Counted from the stretch's first letter, positions 1 through 10,658 are shown. The stretch is 64,000 nucleotides of DNA from Hordeum vulgare subsp. vulgare (GCF_904849725.1 NC_058520.1:539452083-539516082), one strand, 5' to 3'. A program made the numbers and translations. Notes: generated by a model from the letters alone, not told the origin.

Positions 1-285
1 ACAACCTCCACAGCGAAGACTTGATATTCGACATCATCCCCTTTTGCAGCGGATACCACGCACTGCTCGGTCGCACACCTTTCGCCCCCTTCAACGTTGT
101 TCCTCACTATGCCTATATGAGGCTCAAAATGCCTGGACCCAAGGGGGTTATCACTGTCAACGGCAATACAGAATGCTCTCTCCGGATCGAGGAACAGACA
201 ATCGCCCTAGCAGCTGAATGCCAACATGACAGCGAAGCATCAAGCCACAAGACCGTCACCAAGGCGCAGCAAGCACGCAAGCGAG
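1..285 (+). pseudogene. pol: Gypsy protease-region fragment
   Basis: An open frame from the window edge encodes the C-terminal half of a retropepsin-like domain and its linker. Visible motifs are GYHALLGRTPFAPF, PHYAYMRLKMPGPKGVIT and GNTECSLRIEEQ. They align with YHAILGRPAYARFM and KLKMP in the two complete Tat elements of this window (about 5590-5680 plus strand, and 60600 minus strand), but it is a more distant family. The reading is lost where an Athila-like LTR starts at base 286. The fragment is on the plus strand, so it is not part of the minus-strand element H beside it. It may belong to the oldest, outermost Gypsy layer, but its 5' part is outside the window. No active-site Asp is included. 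Confidence 0.75.
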
Positions 286-1056
286 TGATACGTCTCCAAT
301 GTGTCAATAATTTTTTGCTTGTTCTATGCTATTATTTTATCATTGTTGGATGTTTTACAATCATTTTACTACAATTTTATATTATTTTTTGGGACTAACC
401 TATTAATGGTTGCAAAATTGCACAAGTTCGTGTTTCACACTTTGATTTGTAGGAATTAATTAGAAATTGTCGAAAAAAACAAAAAGGAGCCTTGTTAGAG
501 GAGAACTCTAACTCTCGTGCAATCTGTCAACAAACAGTTTATAGAGATCGTCAGTTTTACCCCCGAAGACGATGTCAAATGGAAAAAGCTAAATCTCGGA
601 AAGTATGGGGATGTTATGGCAATGAATCTGGACTAGAAATTCGTTCAAAACGGATTTTGTATGCGATATGGAGACCCGTTTTACTGAAGGAAAATATCTG
701 ATTAAGGGATCATGAGAATCGTTGACATGATTGAGTCCAACTCTTAACATATCTGATATATTCAGCCAAACCACAACTTTGGAGACTCATGAGGGTTCTG
801 AGGAGCCCCTAGGAAGATTCTAGAGATGCCCGAGAGCCATTGGATCAAGGATCCATACATCGGAGGGTCATAGAGCACCACAGAGGCACCCCTAATTTTG
901 GTAGAGCCACCAAGAGCCACGGAATGGCCTCTCCCTGGCAGCCGCCGAGAAGGGAAGAGGCTCCTCCATTGCAGCACCAAGACCAAGGAAGAAGGATGGG
1001 CAAGGGGCTGCCGCCCGTCATCGGTGTCGTGGCCGCCATCGCCTCCATCGTCCCCG
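286..1056 (+). mobile_element. Truncated Athila-like Gypsy LTR
   Basis: Base 286 begins TGATACGTCTCCAAT, the usual 5' start of wheat Athila-like LTRs (WHAM/Sabrina/Wilma group, from memory). It is followed by the T-rich stretch and the GGGACTAACCTATTAA motif that the solo LTR at 16901 also carries (there GGGACTAACTTATTAA). The GC-rich second half to about 1056 would fit the middle of such an LTR. No 3' terminus, primer-binding site or target duplication is seen: the sequence switches abruptly into the 70-bp array. Short open frames in 490-1100 are non-coding LTR sequence. Confidence 0.6.
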
Positions 1057-1971
1057 AGTGTGGAGGATGTTCGCACTCGGAGTTGTTTTTAACTTAGGCG
1101 ATACTGAGTAGCAGCTAAGTTCCCGAGTGTGGAGCCTGTTCGTACTTGGAGTAGTTTTTAATTTAGGCGAAGTCGGGTTCATAGCTAAGCCCCCGAGTGT
1201 GGAGGATATCCGCACTCAGAGTTGTTTTTAACTTAGGAGAAGTCGGGTTCGCAGCTAAGCCCCTCAGTGTGGAGCATGTCCGTACTCGGAGTAGTTTTTA
1301 ACTTAGGCGAAGTTAGGTTCGCGGCTAAGTTCCTGAGTGTGGAGCACGTCCATACTCGGAGTTGTTTTTAACTTAGGCGAAGTCAGGTTCACAACTAAGC
1401 CCCCGAGTGTGGAGCATGTCCGTATTCATAGTAGCTTTTAACTTAGTCGAAGTGAGGTTCGCAGCTAAGTTCCCAAGTGTGGAGCATGTCCGCACTCGGA
1501 GTTGTTTTTAATTTAGGCGATACGAAGTCGCAGCTAAGTTCCCGAGTGTGGAGCATGTACATACTCGGAGTAGTTTTTAACTTAGTTGAAGTCAGGTTCG
1601 CAGCTAAACCCCTGAGTGTGGAGCATCTCCGTACTCGGAGTAGTTTTTAATTTAGGCGAAGTCAGGTTCGTAGCTAAGTTCCCGTGTGTGGAGGATGTCC
1701 GCACTCGGAGTTGTTTTTAACTTAGGCGATATGGAGTCGCAGCTAAGCCCCCGAGGGTAGAGCATGTCCATACTCGGAGTAGTTTTTAACTTAGGCGAAG
1801 TCAGGTTCGTAGCTAAGCCCCCGAGTGTGGACCATGTCCGTACTCGGAGTAGTTTTTTAACTTAGGCGAAGTCAGGTTTGCAGCTAAGCCCCCAAGTGTG
1901 GAGCATGTCCGTACTCAGAGTAGGTTTTAAATTAGGCGAAGTTAGGTTTGTAGCTAAACTGCCGAGTGTGG
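1057..1971. repeat. 70-bp hairpin repeat array, left block
   Basis: About 13 head-to-tail copies of a 70-bp unit. Each unit has two dyads: CCGAGT...ACTCGG around a 16-base centre, and CTTAGGCGAA...TTCGCAGCTAAG. The unit is a diverged relative of the arrays inside the two Tat elements (9267-10490 and 56121-56966), in the plus-strand orientation of copy 2. The array is cut at 1971 by the Angela-like element and continues at 45864. I infer that it is the non-coding interior of element H on the minus strand. Confidence 0.85.
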
Positions 1972-2703
1972 TGTTGGGGAACATCGCATGGGGAAAAAAA
2001 TCATACGCACACGCAATACCTATCCATGGTGATGATCATCTACGAGAGGGGAGAGTGAATCTACATACCCTTGTAGATCACAAAGCGGCAGCGTATATAA
2101 CACGGTTGATGTAGTGGAACATCTTCGCGATCCAAGTTGCAGCCCATCTCGCGATCTCATCACGATCCGTCCCGCGATCCCATCACGATCCATCGCGATC
2201 TAGTGCCGAACGGACGACACCTCCGCGTTCAGCACACGTACAGCTCGATGACGATCCCCGCCTTCTTCATCCAGGAAGAGGGGCAGAGAGGTAGATGAGT
2301 TCTCCAACACGGCGGCATGGTGGTGGTGGTGGAGCTATTCCAGCTGGGCTTCGCCTAAGCACAGTTGAAACTAGACTAGAGAAGAAAGAGATCTAGAGAG
2401 AGAGGGCAGCACGTGGCTGTTTTTCTGTGTCTCAAAAACCCTTAATACCTCTAGTATATATAGGAGGGAGGGAGGGGAGGAGGTAGCCTCAAACCCTCAA
2501 GGTTTGGACGAAATTGGAGGTGGAGGAGTCCTACTCCAATCTTAATAGGAGTAGGATTCCTCCTTTCCACTTGGAAACCCTTTCCACCTTTTCCACCTTT
2601 GGATTTTTTGCCTCTCAAACCTCATGGGCCTTAGTGGAAGCTTATGTCAGCCCACTAGGGGCTGGTTCGTATCCTCCCACAGCCCATAAGGCCCCTCGGG
2701 GCG
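1972..2703 (-). repeat. Angela 3' LTR, piece 1 of 3
   Basis: On the minus strand this is the end of the LTR (terminus at 1972). It aligns with 44088-44825 of the other LTR through the TATATATA stretch and the 'CCCATAAGGCCCCTCGGGG' segment. It stops at 2703, where Tat copy 1 inserted. The five bases GGGCG (2699-2703) are repeated at 15181-15185. Confidence 0.92.
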
Positions 2704-3235
2704 TGATGGGGTCATAGTCCTAGGGTAGGGTCATAGGCCTGCCTTGTAGGTCCAACCCAAGGACTACCCCTCATAAGGGATAAGACCCTTAGTCAGTTCC
2801 GACTGAACTAAGGAGTTCCCTCCATCCAGTCGGAGATTAGCATTCGGAGTTTATCAAACTAACCGACTGGATTCCACTCTGTGCATCGTAACCCCCCTGG
2901 AGGAAAACGGTCATACGTTTCCATGTGCCTTTATTAGCATTTAAAACGTACGTTACCTGTAACGTAGGCATCTATTCGCCACTACTCCACCCCTGTGCAC
3001 CGAACCGTTGTGGAGGGCAGCGCACTCTATATAAGCCACCCTCCCCCACTGGTGCGGGGGTTAGCAATTCACTGTATTCAATATTCCACTCGACAACAAG
3101 CTCCTTGAGCACTAAGACGTAGGGCTATTACCTCCACCGTAGAGGGGCCTGAACTCATACAACCTCGCCGTAGCTAAGGCTCTGCCCATCCCTTTCGTAC
3201 CCTACACATCTACTGTCAGGCTTATACCCACGACA
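2704..3235 (+). repeat. Tat copy 1 5' LTR
   Basis: 532 bp, starting TGATGGGG and ending CACGACA. It keeps the TATA box and leader but lacks 26 bp present in the 3' LTR; the loss lies between two CAGTCGG direct repeats (near 2838). Both copy 2 LTRs are 557 bp, the likely full length. Confidence 0.93.
3028..3035 (+). promoter_or_regulatory. TATA box of Tat copy 1 5' LTR
   Basis: TATATAAG in a GC-rich context. The same box is at 63235-63242 (minus strand) in copy 2. Transcription of the genomic RNA probably starts about 30 bases downstream, inside the LTR. The 3' LTR of this copy has lost the box. Confidence 0.7.
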
Positions 3236-3236
3236 G

Positions 3237-3254
3237 TTGGCGCCCACCGTGGGG
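3237..3254 (+). other. Primer-binding site of Tat copy 1
   Basis: TTGGCGCCCACCGTGGGG lies one base behind the LTR end and is identical in copy 2. The TGGCGCC start fits pairing with a tRNA 3' CCA end. I did not assign the tRNA. Confidence 0.85.
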
Positions 3255-3302
3255 TAGGCGTCTAAGAGACTTCCGGCGAGTTTGCGACTACATCACTTCG
3301 TC

Positions 3303-5687
3303 ATGTCGTCCGATGTAGATTCGAGCATGGGTCACGAGATCCTCTTCGGCGCTCTCTCCTTCATCGTCGACGATTCGGCATGGCTTCGGGACGCCCCTCT
3401 CGATGTCGAGGCGCTTCCCCGCCGCGGGGCTACGCACTTCCGTGCCGGCGCCCGCGGCATTCTTCTTCTCCAGCAGTCGGCTCCGGTGTCGACCTACACC
3501 GCTGTCACGCGCCGCAACAAGCGGTCCCGCCGTCCGCGGCTCCAGCGTTGGGTGCAACACGCCCAGGCGCGCCAGAACGCGTCTTCACAAGTGGCGGTTC
3601 TAGAGTCAGTTGTGGTTGCCCCGCCGTCCCAGCGCTCGGGCTCGGTTCCGACTGAGTTTCCTTCCGAGTACGCGGGGTGCGGGCCTGCAGCAAAAGTACA
3701 CATGGCCAACTCCCACGAAGATCCCCGTCAAGCCGGCCGGAATGAGCACGAGATCGGCGAAACGTCCGGTGCGCGTCGTCCGCCTCGCCGTTCTGCCAGT
3801 CGGCACACTCGGCGGAGCAACGTGGAGTTGTTCCGCACACCCCTCCTCAACTTGGCTGCGGCTGCCAAGATAGCCGATTCCCTTCAGCCGACTGATTCAG
3901 AGGCTGGCAGGGGGATCGAGCAAATCCGCGCCCTGTTGCACACGGCGCAGCAGCAAAATTCGGCGGTCTCCCAGTCGCACAACAGGATCTACAATAGTTC
4001 TGTTCATGCGAATACGCATCGGTCAGTTCATAGTCCTGGTTCTCATCAGCGACACAGAGGAGGCAGTCGTTCCATAAATCCCGAAGATCGTCGCCGTTCA
4101 CGCACCCCTCCGCGGGGTGGGCCCTACGGGCCCCGACATCATGATGATCGGCGTTCAGTCGGCGGCACTTATGACCCAAGGCCCGACGCGAGAGGGCATA
4201 TCGCCCAGCGGAGGGTCGACAGGGGCCGAGCCCACCGTGATGGTTACGATATTGACCGTCCGAGTGGAAGCAGGACCATCGTTTCTGGTCCCGAGTGTTT
4301 CAGTCGAGCCATCCGTTCGGCTGACATCCCTCTCAACTTCCGATTGGCAACGGGAATTAGCAAGTTTACAGGAGAGTCCAAGCCAGAAACGTGGCTGGAT
4401 GATTACCGAGTAGCAGTCCAGATCGGAGGAGGAGACGACCATGTCGCCATGAAGCACCTCCCTCTGATGCTCGACGGCTCGACGCGAGCGTGGCTGAACC
4501 AGTTGGCCCCCTCAAGGATCTATAGCTGGGCAAATCTGGCCCGAGTGTTCATCAGGACCTTCGAAGGGACGTGCAAGCGCCCTGCTGGCCTCGTGGAGCT
4601 CCAGCACTGCATCCAGAAGCAGAATGAGCCCCTGCGAGATTTCATTCAGCGTTGGACAACTCTCTACCACACGGTGGAGAACGTCACGGAGCATCAAGCA
4701 GTCTGCGCCTTCAAGGCAGGCGTGCGGTACAGGGATCTGTACCTGAAGTTCGGCCGAACAGGCGACATATCCATGAGCAAGATGATGGAGATAGCAACAC
4801 GCTATGCAAATGGCGAAGAAGAGGACCGCATCCGAAGCGGCAAGCACAAAACAGTCGCCGATGGAGATGGGAATAACACTCGGAAGCAGAAGCTGAAAGC
4901 TCCGTCCACTCCGCAGGCAGAAGCTGTAGCCGTAACCAATGCCAAGTTCAAAGGCAAAGGGAAGGCTCAGTTCACCCCCAAGAAGAAGCAGTTCAATAAC
5001 CCCATCCTGGACCAGCCATGTCCGGTTCATACGAAGATAGATGAAGAGGGCAACTCCATATATGCGAAGCATACCACTCGACAGTGTCGCCTCCTGATCC
5101 AGGGGTTCAGCGAAGGGCAACAGAGTGAAAAGGACAATAAACAGGATGAGGAGGAGAAGGAGGATCCGTTCCCCCAAGTCCATGCAACACTGATGATTTT
5201 TGCTGATGTTGAGAGCAAGAGTCGACTGAAGCTGGTGAACAGGGAGGTGAACAGGGAGGTGAACATCACCTTTGACCAGTCGGATCATCCAGCACACGTA
5301 CCCACCCCAGGGGGACAGGCTCTGGTCGTCGACCCGGTGGTGGAGGGAGTCCGACTTCGCAAAGTCCTCATGGACGGCGGCAGTGGCTTGAACATCATGT
5401 ACACCGACGCTCTCAAGGGGATGGGCATTCCGATGTCCAAACTCAGCGAGAGCAGCATGCAGTTCCATGGAGTCGTCCCTGGACGAAAGGCCAAGTCACA
5501 AGGCCAGATCACGTTGGACGTCGTTTTCGGCTCCGACAAGAACTTCCGCAAGGAAATGCTGACGTTCGAAGTGGTGGACTTCCAGAGCACTTACCACGCA
5601 ATTCTGGGCCGCCCAGCGTATGCGCGTTTCATGGCCCGTCCGTGTTACATATACTTGAAGCTGAAGATGCCAGCCCGAAAGGTGTGA
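3303..5687 (+). CDS. gag: Tat copy 1 Gag and protease
   Basis: Encodes the capsid/nucleocapsid precursor and the aspartic protease that processes it. The start at 3303 (MSSDVDSSMGH) is chosen because copy 2 has the same Met; an upstream Met at 3282 is not shared. Residues 1-340 are a basic, Ser/Arg-rich leader with low-complexity RRSRTPPRGG-type stretches. The Gag core (retrotransposon gag fold; WLDDYRVAVQ, FIRTFEGTC, LRDFIQRW) is at about 345-505. A non-classical knuckle, CPVH with a distant HTTRQC (spacing C-x2-H-x13-H-x4-C), is at about 572-595. The protease active site LMDGGSGLN is at about 688 and the C-terminal HAILGRPAYA at about 765. After KLKMP a one-base shift sends the frame to a stop at 5685, whereas copy 2 reads on, so this copy cannot make a Gag-Pol fusion without a shift. 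Virus-like particles would form in the cytoplasm. Confidence 0.9.
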   Translation: MSSDVDSSMGHEILFGALSFIVDDSAWLRDAPLDVEALPRRGATHFRAGARGILLLQQSAPVSTYTAVTRRNKRSRRPRLQRWVQHAQARQNASSQVAVLESVVVAPPSQRSGSVPTEFPSEYAGCGPAAKVHMANSHEDPRQAGRNEHEIGETSGARRPPRRSASRHTRRSNVELFRTPLLNLAAAAKIADSLQPTDSEAGRGIEQIRALLHTAQQQNSAVSQSHNRIYNSSVHANTHRSVHSPGSHQRHRGGSRSINPEDRRRSRTPPRGGPYGPRHHDDRRSVGGTYDPRPDARGHIAQRRVDRGRAHRDGYDIDRPSGSRTIVSGPECFSRAIRSADIPLNFRLATGISKFTGESKPETWLDDYRVAVQIGGGDDHVAMKHLPLMLDGSTRAWLNQLAPSRIYSWANLARVFIRTFEGTCKRPAGLVELQHCIQKQNEPLRDFIQRWTTLYHTVENVTEHQAVCAFKAGVRYRDLYLKFGRTGDISMSKMMEIATRYANGEEEDRIRSGKHKTVADGDGNNTRKQKLKAPSTPQAEAVAVTNAKFKGKGKAQFTPKKKQFNNPILDQPCPVHTKIDEEGNSIYAKHTTRQCRLLIQGFSEGQQSEKDNKQDEEEKEDPFPQVHATLMIFADVESKSRLKLVNREVNREVNITFDQSDHPAHVPTPGGQALVVDPVVEGVRLRKVLMDGGSGLNIMYTDALKGMGIPMSKLSESSMQFHGVVPGRKAKSQGQITLDVVFGSDKNFRKEMLTFEVVDFQSTYHAILGRPAYARFMARPCYIYLKLKMPARKV

Positions 5688-6331
5688 TCACCATCACGGG
5701 CAATCGACAACGGGCCGAAGAGTGTGTGCAGCAGGGATCAAGAATCGCCGACCAGCAGATGGCCGTCCTCGAGCTTGACGAGTACAAGAAAACAGTCGAC
5801 CCCGCTGACTTGATGCGTTCGAAGAAGCCAGCTTCGGAGTCTGCATTCCAGTCGGCGGGAGAGATAAAGAAGGTCAGCATCCACCCGACGGACGCCACTG
5901 CTGCCCCGACGAACATCTCCACCACCCTCGATCCTAAATAGGAAGCCGAGCTCACCCAATTCCTCCGTGAGAACTGGGACATCTTCGCATGGAAACCCTC
6001 TGACATGCCAGGTGTACCCAGGGAGTTGGTTGAGCACCGACTGCATGTGGATCCCACCGCTCGGCCTGTCAGAGAACGCCTGCGTCGGTCCGCCGCGCAT
6101 AAGAGGAAGGCAATCGGAGAAGAGGTGGCCAAGCTGTTGGCAGCCAACTTCATTCGCGAGGTTCACCACTCCGAGTGGCTCGCCAACGTTGTCATGGTGC
6201 CCAAGAAGGACAAGTCGCTCCGAATGTGCATCGACATCAAGCACCTCAATAAGGTCTCCCGAAAGACCATTTTCCGCTCCCCCGCATCGATCAAATCGTC
6301 GATTCGACTGCAGGTTGCGAGCGTTTGTCAT
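5688..6331 (+). pseudogene. pol: Tat copy 1 protease tail and reverse transcriptase start
   Basis: Continues pol in a second frame. GVITITGNRQRAEE ends the protease linker, and STLDPK is followed by TAG at 5939-5941. The same frame then resumes with EAELTQFLRENWDIFAW, PGVPRELVEHRLHVD and the reverse transcriptase palm start (NFIREVHHSEWLANVVMVPK, RMCIDIKHLNKV). The frame shifts at about 6260-6330 before SFLDAYSGYHQIRL. The amber codon is also present in copy 2 at 60291-60293, so it is shared and not a private defect; the two frameshifts are private. Confidence 0.85.
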
Positions 6332-8631
6332 TTCTTGATGCCTACTCGGGCTATCATCAGATCCGTCTGTATGGACCCGATGAATTAAAAACAGCCTTCA
6401 TCACCCCATTCAGATGCTTCTACTACATCACTATGCCATTCGGTTTGAAGAATGCAGGAGCTACCTTTATGCGCATGATCCAAAAATGTCTCCTCGACCA
6501 GATCGGTCGGAATGTGGAGGCGTATATGGATGATATCGTAGTCAAGTCACGCAAAGGTTCCGACCTGCTGACTGACTTGGCAGAAACATTCGCCAACCTT
6601 CATAGGTACGATATCAAGCTCAACCCCGCCAAATGTTCATTCGGCGTTCCTAGCGGAAAGTTACTCGGTTTCTTCGTTTCCGAACGAGGGATCGATGTCA
6701 ACCCCGAAAAGATCGGGACCATCGTCCGAATGGAGAGGTCGGTCAGAATACACGATGTTCAACGGCTCACAGGTTGCCTAGCGGCTTTGAGCAGGTTCAT
6801 CAGTCGACTCGGCGAGAAAGCACTTCCTCTGTACCGACTCATGAAGAAATCAGATACTTTCGAGTGGACAGACGAAGCCCAAGTCACATTCGACGACCTC
6901 AAAGTCCTACTTTCCACCCAACCGGTTCTTACTGCTCCGCTCAGTAAAGAGCCCCTTCTTCTGTATATCGCGGCTACAAATCAAGTCGTCAGTACTGTTC
7001 TTACAGTCGAGCGAGAAGAAGAAGGCAAAGCATACAAAGTTCAGCGGCCAGTGTATTACGTCTCCGAAGTCCTGACTCCTTCCAAGCAGAGGTATCCCCA
7101 CTATCAAAAACTCATCTATGGGATTTACATGATTGCGAAGAAGGTAGCCCATTATTTCCAAGACCACTCGGTATCTGTTGTTTCCGATGCCCCGTTGTCG
7201 GAAATCCTCCACAATCGGGACGCATCAGGCCGAGTGGCGAAGTGGGCAATGGAGATGTTGTACTGCGATATCAAGTTCGAGGCCAAGAAAGCTATAAAGT
7301 CTCAAGCCCTGGCCGACTTCATAGCAGAATGGGTAGAGCAACAGCAACCGACCCACATCTACTCGGCTCATTGGACAATGTTCTTTGACGGGTCCAAGAT
7401 GTTGAATGGCTCCGGCGCTGGCGTTGTGATCGTATCGCCAAAGGGCGGCAAACTCAAATATGTGCTGCAGATACACTTTGATTCCTCCAACAATGAGGCG
7501 GAGTATGAAGCTCTCCTTTATGGACTGCGTATGGCCATCGCACTCGGCGTCCGTCGCCTGATGGTCTATGGCGATTCAGATTTGCTGGTTAATCAAGTGA
7601 TGAAAGAGTGGGACGTCAGGAACCCCACCATGACCACATATTGCAATGCAGTGAGGAAGCTTGAGAAGAAGTTTGAAGGTCTAGAACTCCACCATGTGCC
7701 GCGACTGAAGAACCAAGCAGCTGATGAGTTGGCAAAACTCGGATCCACTCGGAGACCAGTCCCGAGTGACGTCTGCCTCGAGCACCTCCACCTTCCATCA
7801 GTCAAAGAAGATCTTTTCACAGAGGAACCAGCACAACCAAAGAGCTCGACTGATCCGACTGAAGTCAACGTACCTGCTGTGGTTGATCTGATCATGGAGA
7901 TTCTTGCTGTCATCCCCGATTGGACTGTGCCGATCATTGCATATATCCTAAGGCAGGAATTACCAGAAGACGAAGTCCAGGCCAGGCAGATAGTCCGCTG
8001 GTCGAAGTCGTTCACTGTCATTGATGGCCAGTTGTACAAGGAAAGCGTTTTAGGCGTTCTTCAACGATGCATCTCCCCAGAGGAGGGACAATTAATCCTG
8101 GAAGATATTCACTCGGGAACCTGCGGTCATCACGCCTCTTCGAGAGCGATCGTCGCCAAAGCAATCAGAGCTGGTTTCTTCTGGTTGCAAGCAAACGAAA
8201 TGGCTAAAGATATGGTCGACCGATGTGAAGGTTGTCAGTTCTACTCCAACAAGTCCCACAAGCCAACATCTGTGTTGAAGACAATCCCTCTTGTGTGGCC
8301 GTTTGCGGTATGGGGATTAGATACAGTCGGTCCATTCAGGACAGGCCAAGGAGGATACACACATTTGTTGGTGGCAGTCGACAAGTTCACAAAATGGATT
8401 GAAGCCAAGCCCATCAAGAAGCTCGACGCCCTAACAGCCATCAAGTTTGTCAGGGACGTCATCTCCAGATTCGGTGTACCTCACAGCATAATCACGGACA
8501 ACGGGACAAACTTTGACTCGGACAGATTCAAAGGTTTCTGTGCAAGCCAAGGTATCCGAGTGGATTTTGCTTCCGTGGTGCATCCTCAATCCAATGGACA
8601 AGCAGAGCGGGCGAATGGACTTATTCTGTAA
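6325..8631 (+). CDS. pol: Tat copy 1 reverse transcriptase, two RNase H domains and integrase
   Basis: Open for 768 codons. Reverse transcriptase: FLDAYSGYHQIRL, TMPFGLKNAGATF and the catalytic YMDD (residues 67-70). The first RNase H (about 190-310) looks degenerate: the expected catalytic Asp near its start is replaced in LYIAATN. A second, Ty3-unlike RNase H follows (about 352-480; MFFDGSK, SSNNEAEYEALLYGL, VYGDSDLLVNQ) with the D, E, D residues of an archaeal-type enzyme, a Tat-lineage mark. Integrase: zinc-binding H-H-C-C (TCGHHASS to CEGC, about 595-640), then Asp in GLDTVGPF (663), Asp in ITDNGTNF (723) and Glu in QAERANG (760). A TAA at 8629-8631 ends the frame where copy 2 has a Gln codon (LILQGLKPR). 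The protein copies genomic RNA into cDNA and inserts it into the genome. Confidence 0.93.
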   Translation: MSFLDAYSGYHQIRLYGPDELKTAFITPFRCFYYITMPFGLKNAGATFMRMIQKCLLDQIGRNVEAYMDDIVVKSRKGSDLLTDLAETFANLHRYDIKLNPAKCSFGVPSGKLLGFFVSERGIDVNPEKIGTIVRMERSVRIHDVQRLTGCLAALSRFISRLGEKALPLYRLMKKSDTFEWTDEAQVTFDDLKVLLSTQPVLTAPLSKEPLLLYIAATNQVVSTVLTVEREEEGKAYKVQRPVYYVSEVLTPSKQRYPHYQKLIYGIYMIAKKVAHYFQDHSVSVVSDAPLSEILHNRDASGRVAKWAMEMLYCDIKFEAKKAIKSQALADFIAEWVEQQQPTHIYSAHWTMFFDGSKMLNGSGAGVVIVSPKGGKLKYVLQIHFDSSNNEAEYEALLYGLRMAIALGVRRLMVYGDSDLLVNQVMKEWDVRNPTMTTYCNAVRKLEKKFEGLELHHVPRLKNQAADELAKLGSTRRPVPSDVCLEHLHLPSVKEDLFTEEPAQPKSSTDPTEVNVPAVVDLIMEILAVIPDWTVPIIAYILRQELPEDEVQARQIVRWSKSFTVIDGQLYKESVLGVLQRCISPEEGQLILEDIHSGTCGHHASSRAIVAKAIRAGFFWLQANEMAKDMVDRCEGCQFYSNKSHKPTSVLKTIPLVWPFAVWGLDTVGPFRTGQGGYTHLLVAVDKFTKWIEAKPIKKLDALTAIKFVRDVISRFGVPHSIITDNGTNFDSDRFKGFCASQGIRVDFASVVHPQSNGQAERANGLIL

Positions 8632-9153
8632 GGTTTGAAGCCCCGACTCCTACAAGAGGTGGGACATGCCGCTGGCGCATGGGTCACCGAACTACCTTCA
8701 GTGCTTTGGGGTCTCCGCACAACCCCGAACAGATCTACAGGGCGATCACCGTTCTTCCTCGTTTACGGAGCAGAAGCAGTCCTTCCGAGTGACTTGCTTC
8801 ACAATGCTCCACGAGTCGAACTCTTCTCCGAAGCTGAAGCAGAACAAGCAAGGCAAGATGGAGTGGACCTTCTAGAGGAGGAGCGCGAGATGGCACTGAC
8901 TCGCTCAACCATTTATCAACAAGATTTGCGGCGCTTTCACGCACGCCACGTCAGGAGTCGCACGTTCCAAGCAGGCGACCTGGTGCTCCGAGTGGATCAG
9001 CAAAGACCTCACAAGTTGGCTCCTGCCTAGGAAGGACCCTTCATCATCTCCAAGGTGCTGAACAACGGAGCATACAGACTCTACAACATCGACAGGGAGA
9101 CAGACGAGCCGCGAGCATGGAACGAAGATCTCCTGAAGCGCTTCTACACGTGA
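8632..9153 (+). pseudogene. pol: Tat copy 1 integrase C-terminus
   Basis: The same frame continues after the stop at 8629: GLKPRLLQEVGHAAG, LPSVLWGLRTTPNRS and FFLVYGAEAVLPSDL, the usual integrase C-terminal region, then the RTFQAGDLVLRV motif. A TAG at 9028-9030 is a second private stop. Translation would otherwise end in LLKRFYT at 9151-9153, the same C-terminus as copy 2. Confidence 0.85.
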
Positions 9154-9266
9154 CCGTCGACTGAAGCGATGTAAAGAACAAGTATTGATGAAATAATATA
9201 AAGCAGATTGAGCTTTTGCAGATTCAGAATTCTTCCGCGGTCACAAACTCCGGTCTCAAAAAAATA

Positions 9267-10490
9267 CTTAGCTACGATCCAGAATCGCCTAAGTTCTAAC
9301 TTTCTCCAAGTGTGTACTTAACGTCACACTCGGGGACTTAGCTGCGATCCAGAATGGCCTAAGTACTAACTTTCTCCGAGTGTGCACTAAACGTCACACT
9401 CGGGGACTTAGCTGCGATCCAGAATCGCCTAAGTACTAGCTTCCTCCGAGTGTGCACTAAACATTGCACTCGGGGACTTAGCTGCGATTCAGAATCGCCT
9501 AAGTACTAACTTTCTCCGAGTGTGCACTAAACGTCACACTCGGGGACTTAGCTGCGATCCAGAATCGCCTAAGTACTAACTTTCTCCGAGTGTGCACTAA
9601 ACGTCGCACTCGGGGACTTAGCTGCGATCCAGAATCGCCTAAGTACTAACTTCCTCCGAGTGTGCACTAAACGTTGCACTCGGGGACTTAGCTGCGATCC
9701 AGAATCGCCTAAGTACTAACTTTCTCTGAGTGTGCACTAAACGTCACACTCGGGGACTTAGCTGCGATCCAGAATCGCCTAAGTACTAACTTTCTCCGAG
9801 TGTGCACTAAACGTCGCACTCGGGGACTTAGCTGCGATCCAGAATCGCCTAAGTAATAACTTCCTCCGAGCGTGCACTGAACATCGCACTCGGGGACTTA
9901 GCTGCGATCAAGAATCGCCTAAGTAATAACTTTCTCAGAGCGTGCACTACTCGTCACACTCGAAGACTTAACTGCGATCAAGAATCGCTGAAATGGGAAA
10001 GCTTCCCGCGACTGTATCCTACAGATACACTCGGGGACTCAGCAGACCCTCATTGAGGCTCATGTGGATGTCAAGACCATTGACAATTACATGAGTAGCA
10101 GACCCTCATTGAGGCTCATGTGGATGTCAGGACAACTAACAATTACATGAGTAACAACTCGCTCCGAGTGCAGCATGTCCGTCGCACTCGGGGACTTAAC
10201 TGCGATCAAGAATCGCCTAAGTACTCTATTACCTTCGAGTGTATCCTATAGATCCACTCGGGGACTCAGCAGACCCTCATTGAGGCTCATGTGGATGTCA
10301 AGACAACTGACAATTACATGAGTAGCAGACCCTCATTGAGGCTGATGTGGATGTCAAGACAACTGACATGGGTAACAACTCGCTCCGAGTGCGGCATATC
10401 TGTCGCACTCGAAGACTTAGCCGCGATCATGAATCGCCTAAGTACTCTATTACCCTCGACTGTATCCTAGAGATCCACTCGGTGACTTGG
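9267..10490. repeat. 70-bp double-hairpin array of Tat copy 1
   Basis: Ten regular 70-bp units (9267 to about 9990), then degenerate units mixed with four copies of a block starting GCAGACCCTCATTGAGGCT (near 10041, 10098, 10269 and 10326). Each regular unit has two dyads: CCGAGTGTG...CACACTCGG and CTTAGCTGCGAT...ATCGCCTAAG. The array starts 114 bases behind the pol stop and ends about 270 bases before the stop of the antisense gene, so it separates two convergent transcription units. Copy 2 has the same layout. Confidence 0.93.
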
Positions 10491-10658
10491 CAGACCCTCA
10501 GAGAGATTCACACAGATGTCAAGGAAACTGCCAATTACATGCTCCGCATGTTTGCCATTGGCTTCACCAAGAAACGCCAAATAAAACTCGAGCCAAAATT
10601 GCAACAGAAGAGCAAACGATTTGATTCAAATTCGAAGTTCACCTAAAGATGGTTCACT

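Noticed and set aside
840..1097. Overlapping short frames on both strands
   Set aside because: GC-rich LTR tail and first array unit; frames on both strands with no known domain.
1967..1971. TGTGG as an Angela target duplication
   Set aside because: The partner end of the element is deleted, so a duplication cannot be shown.
4512..5468. 318-codon minus-strand frame across gag-protease of Tat copy 1
   Set aside because: Antisense shadow of a recognised Gag-protease region; the counterpart in copy 2 is broken.
10021..10400. Separate short tandem family starting GCAGACCCTCATTGAGG
   Set aside because: Kept as part of the array rather than a separate feature: four copies interleaved with 70-bp units, and a single copy exists at the same place in copy 2 (near 56095).
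9267..10490. CRISPR-like array of regular repeats
   Set aside because: Units are contiguous 70-bp tandem copies without unique spacers, inside a plant retrotransposon.
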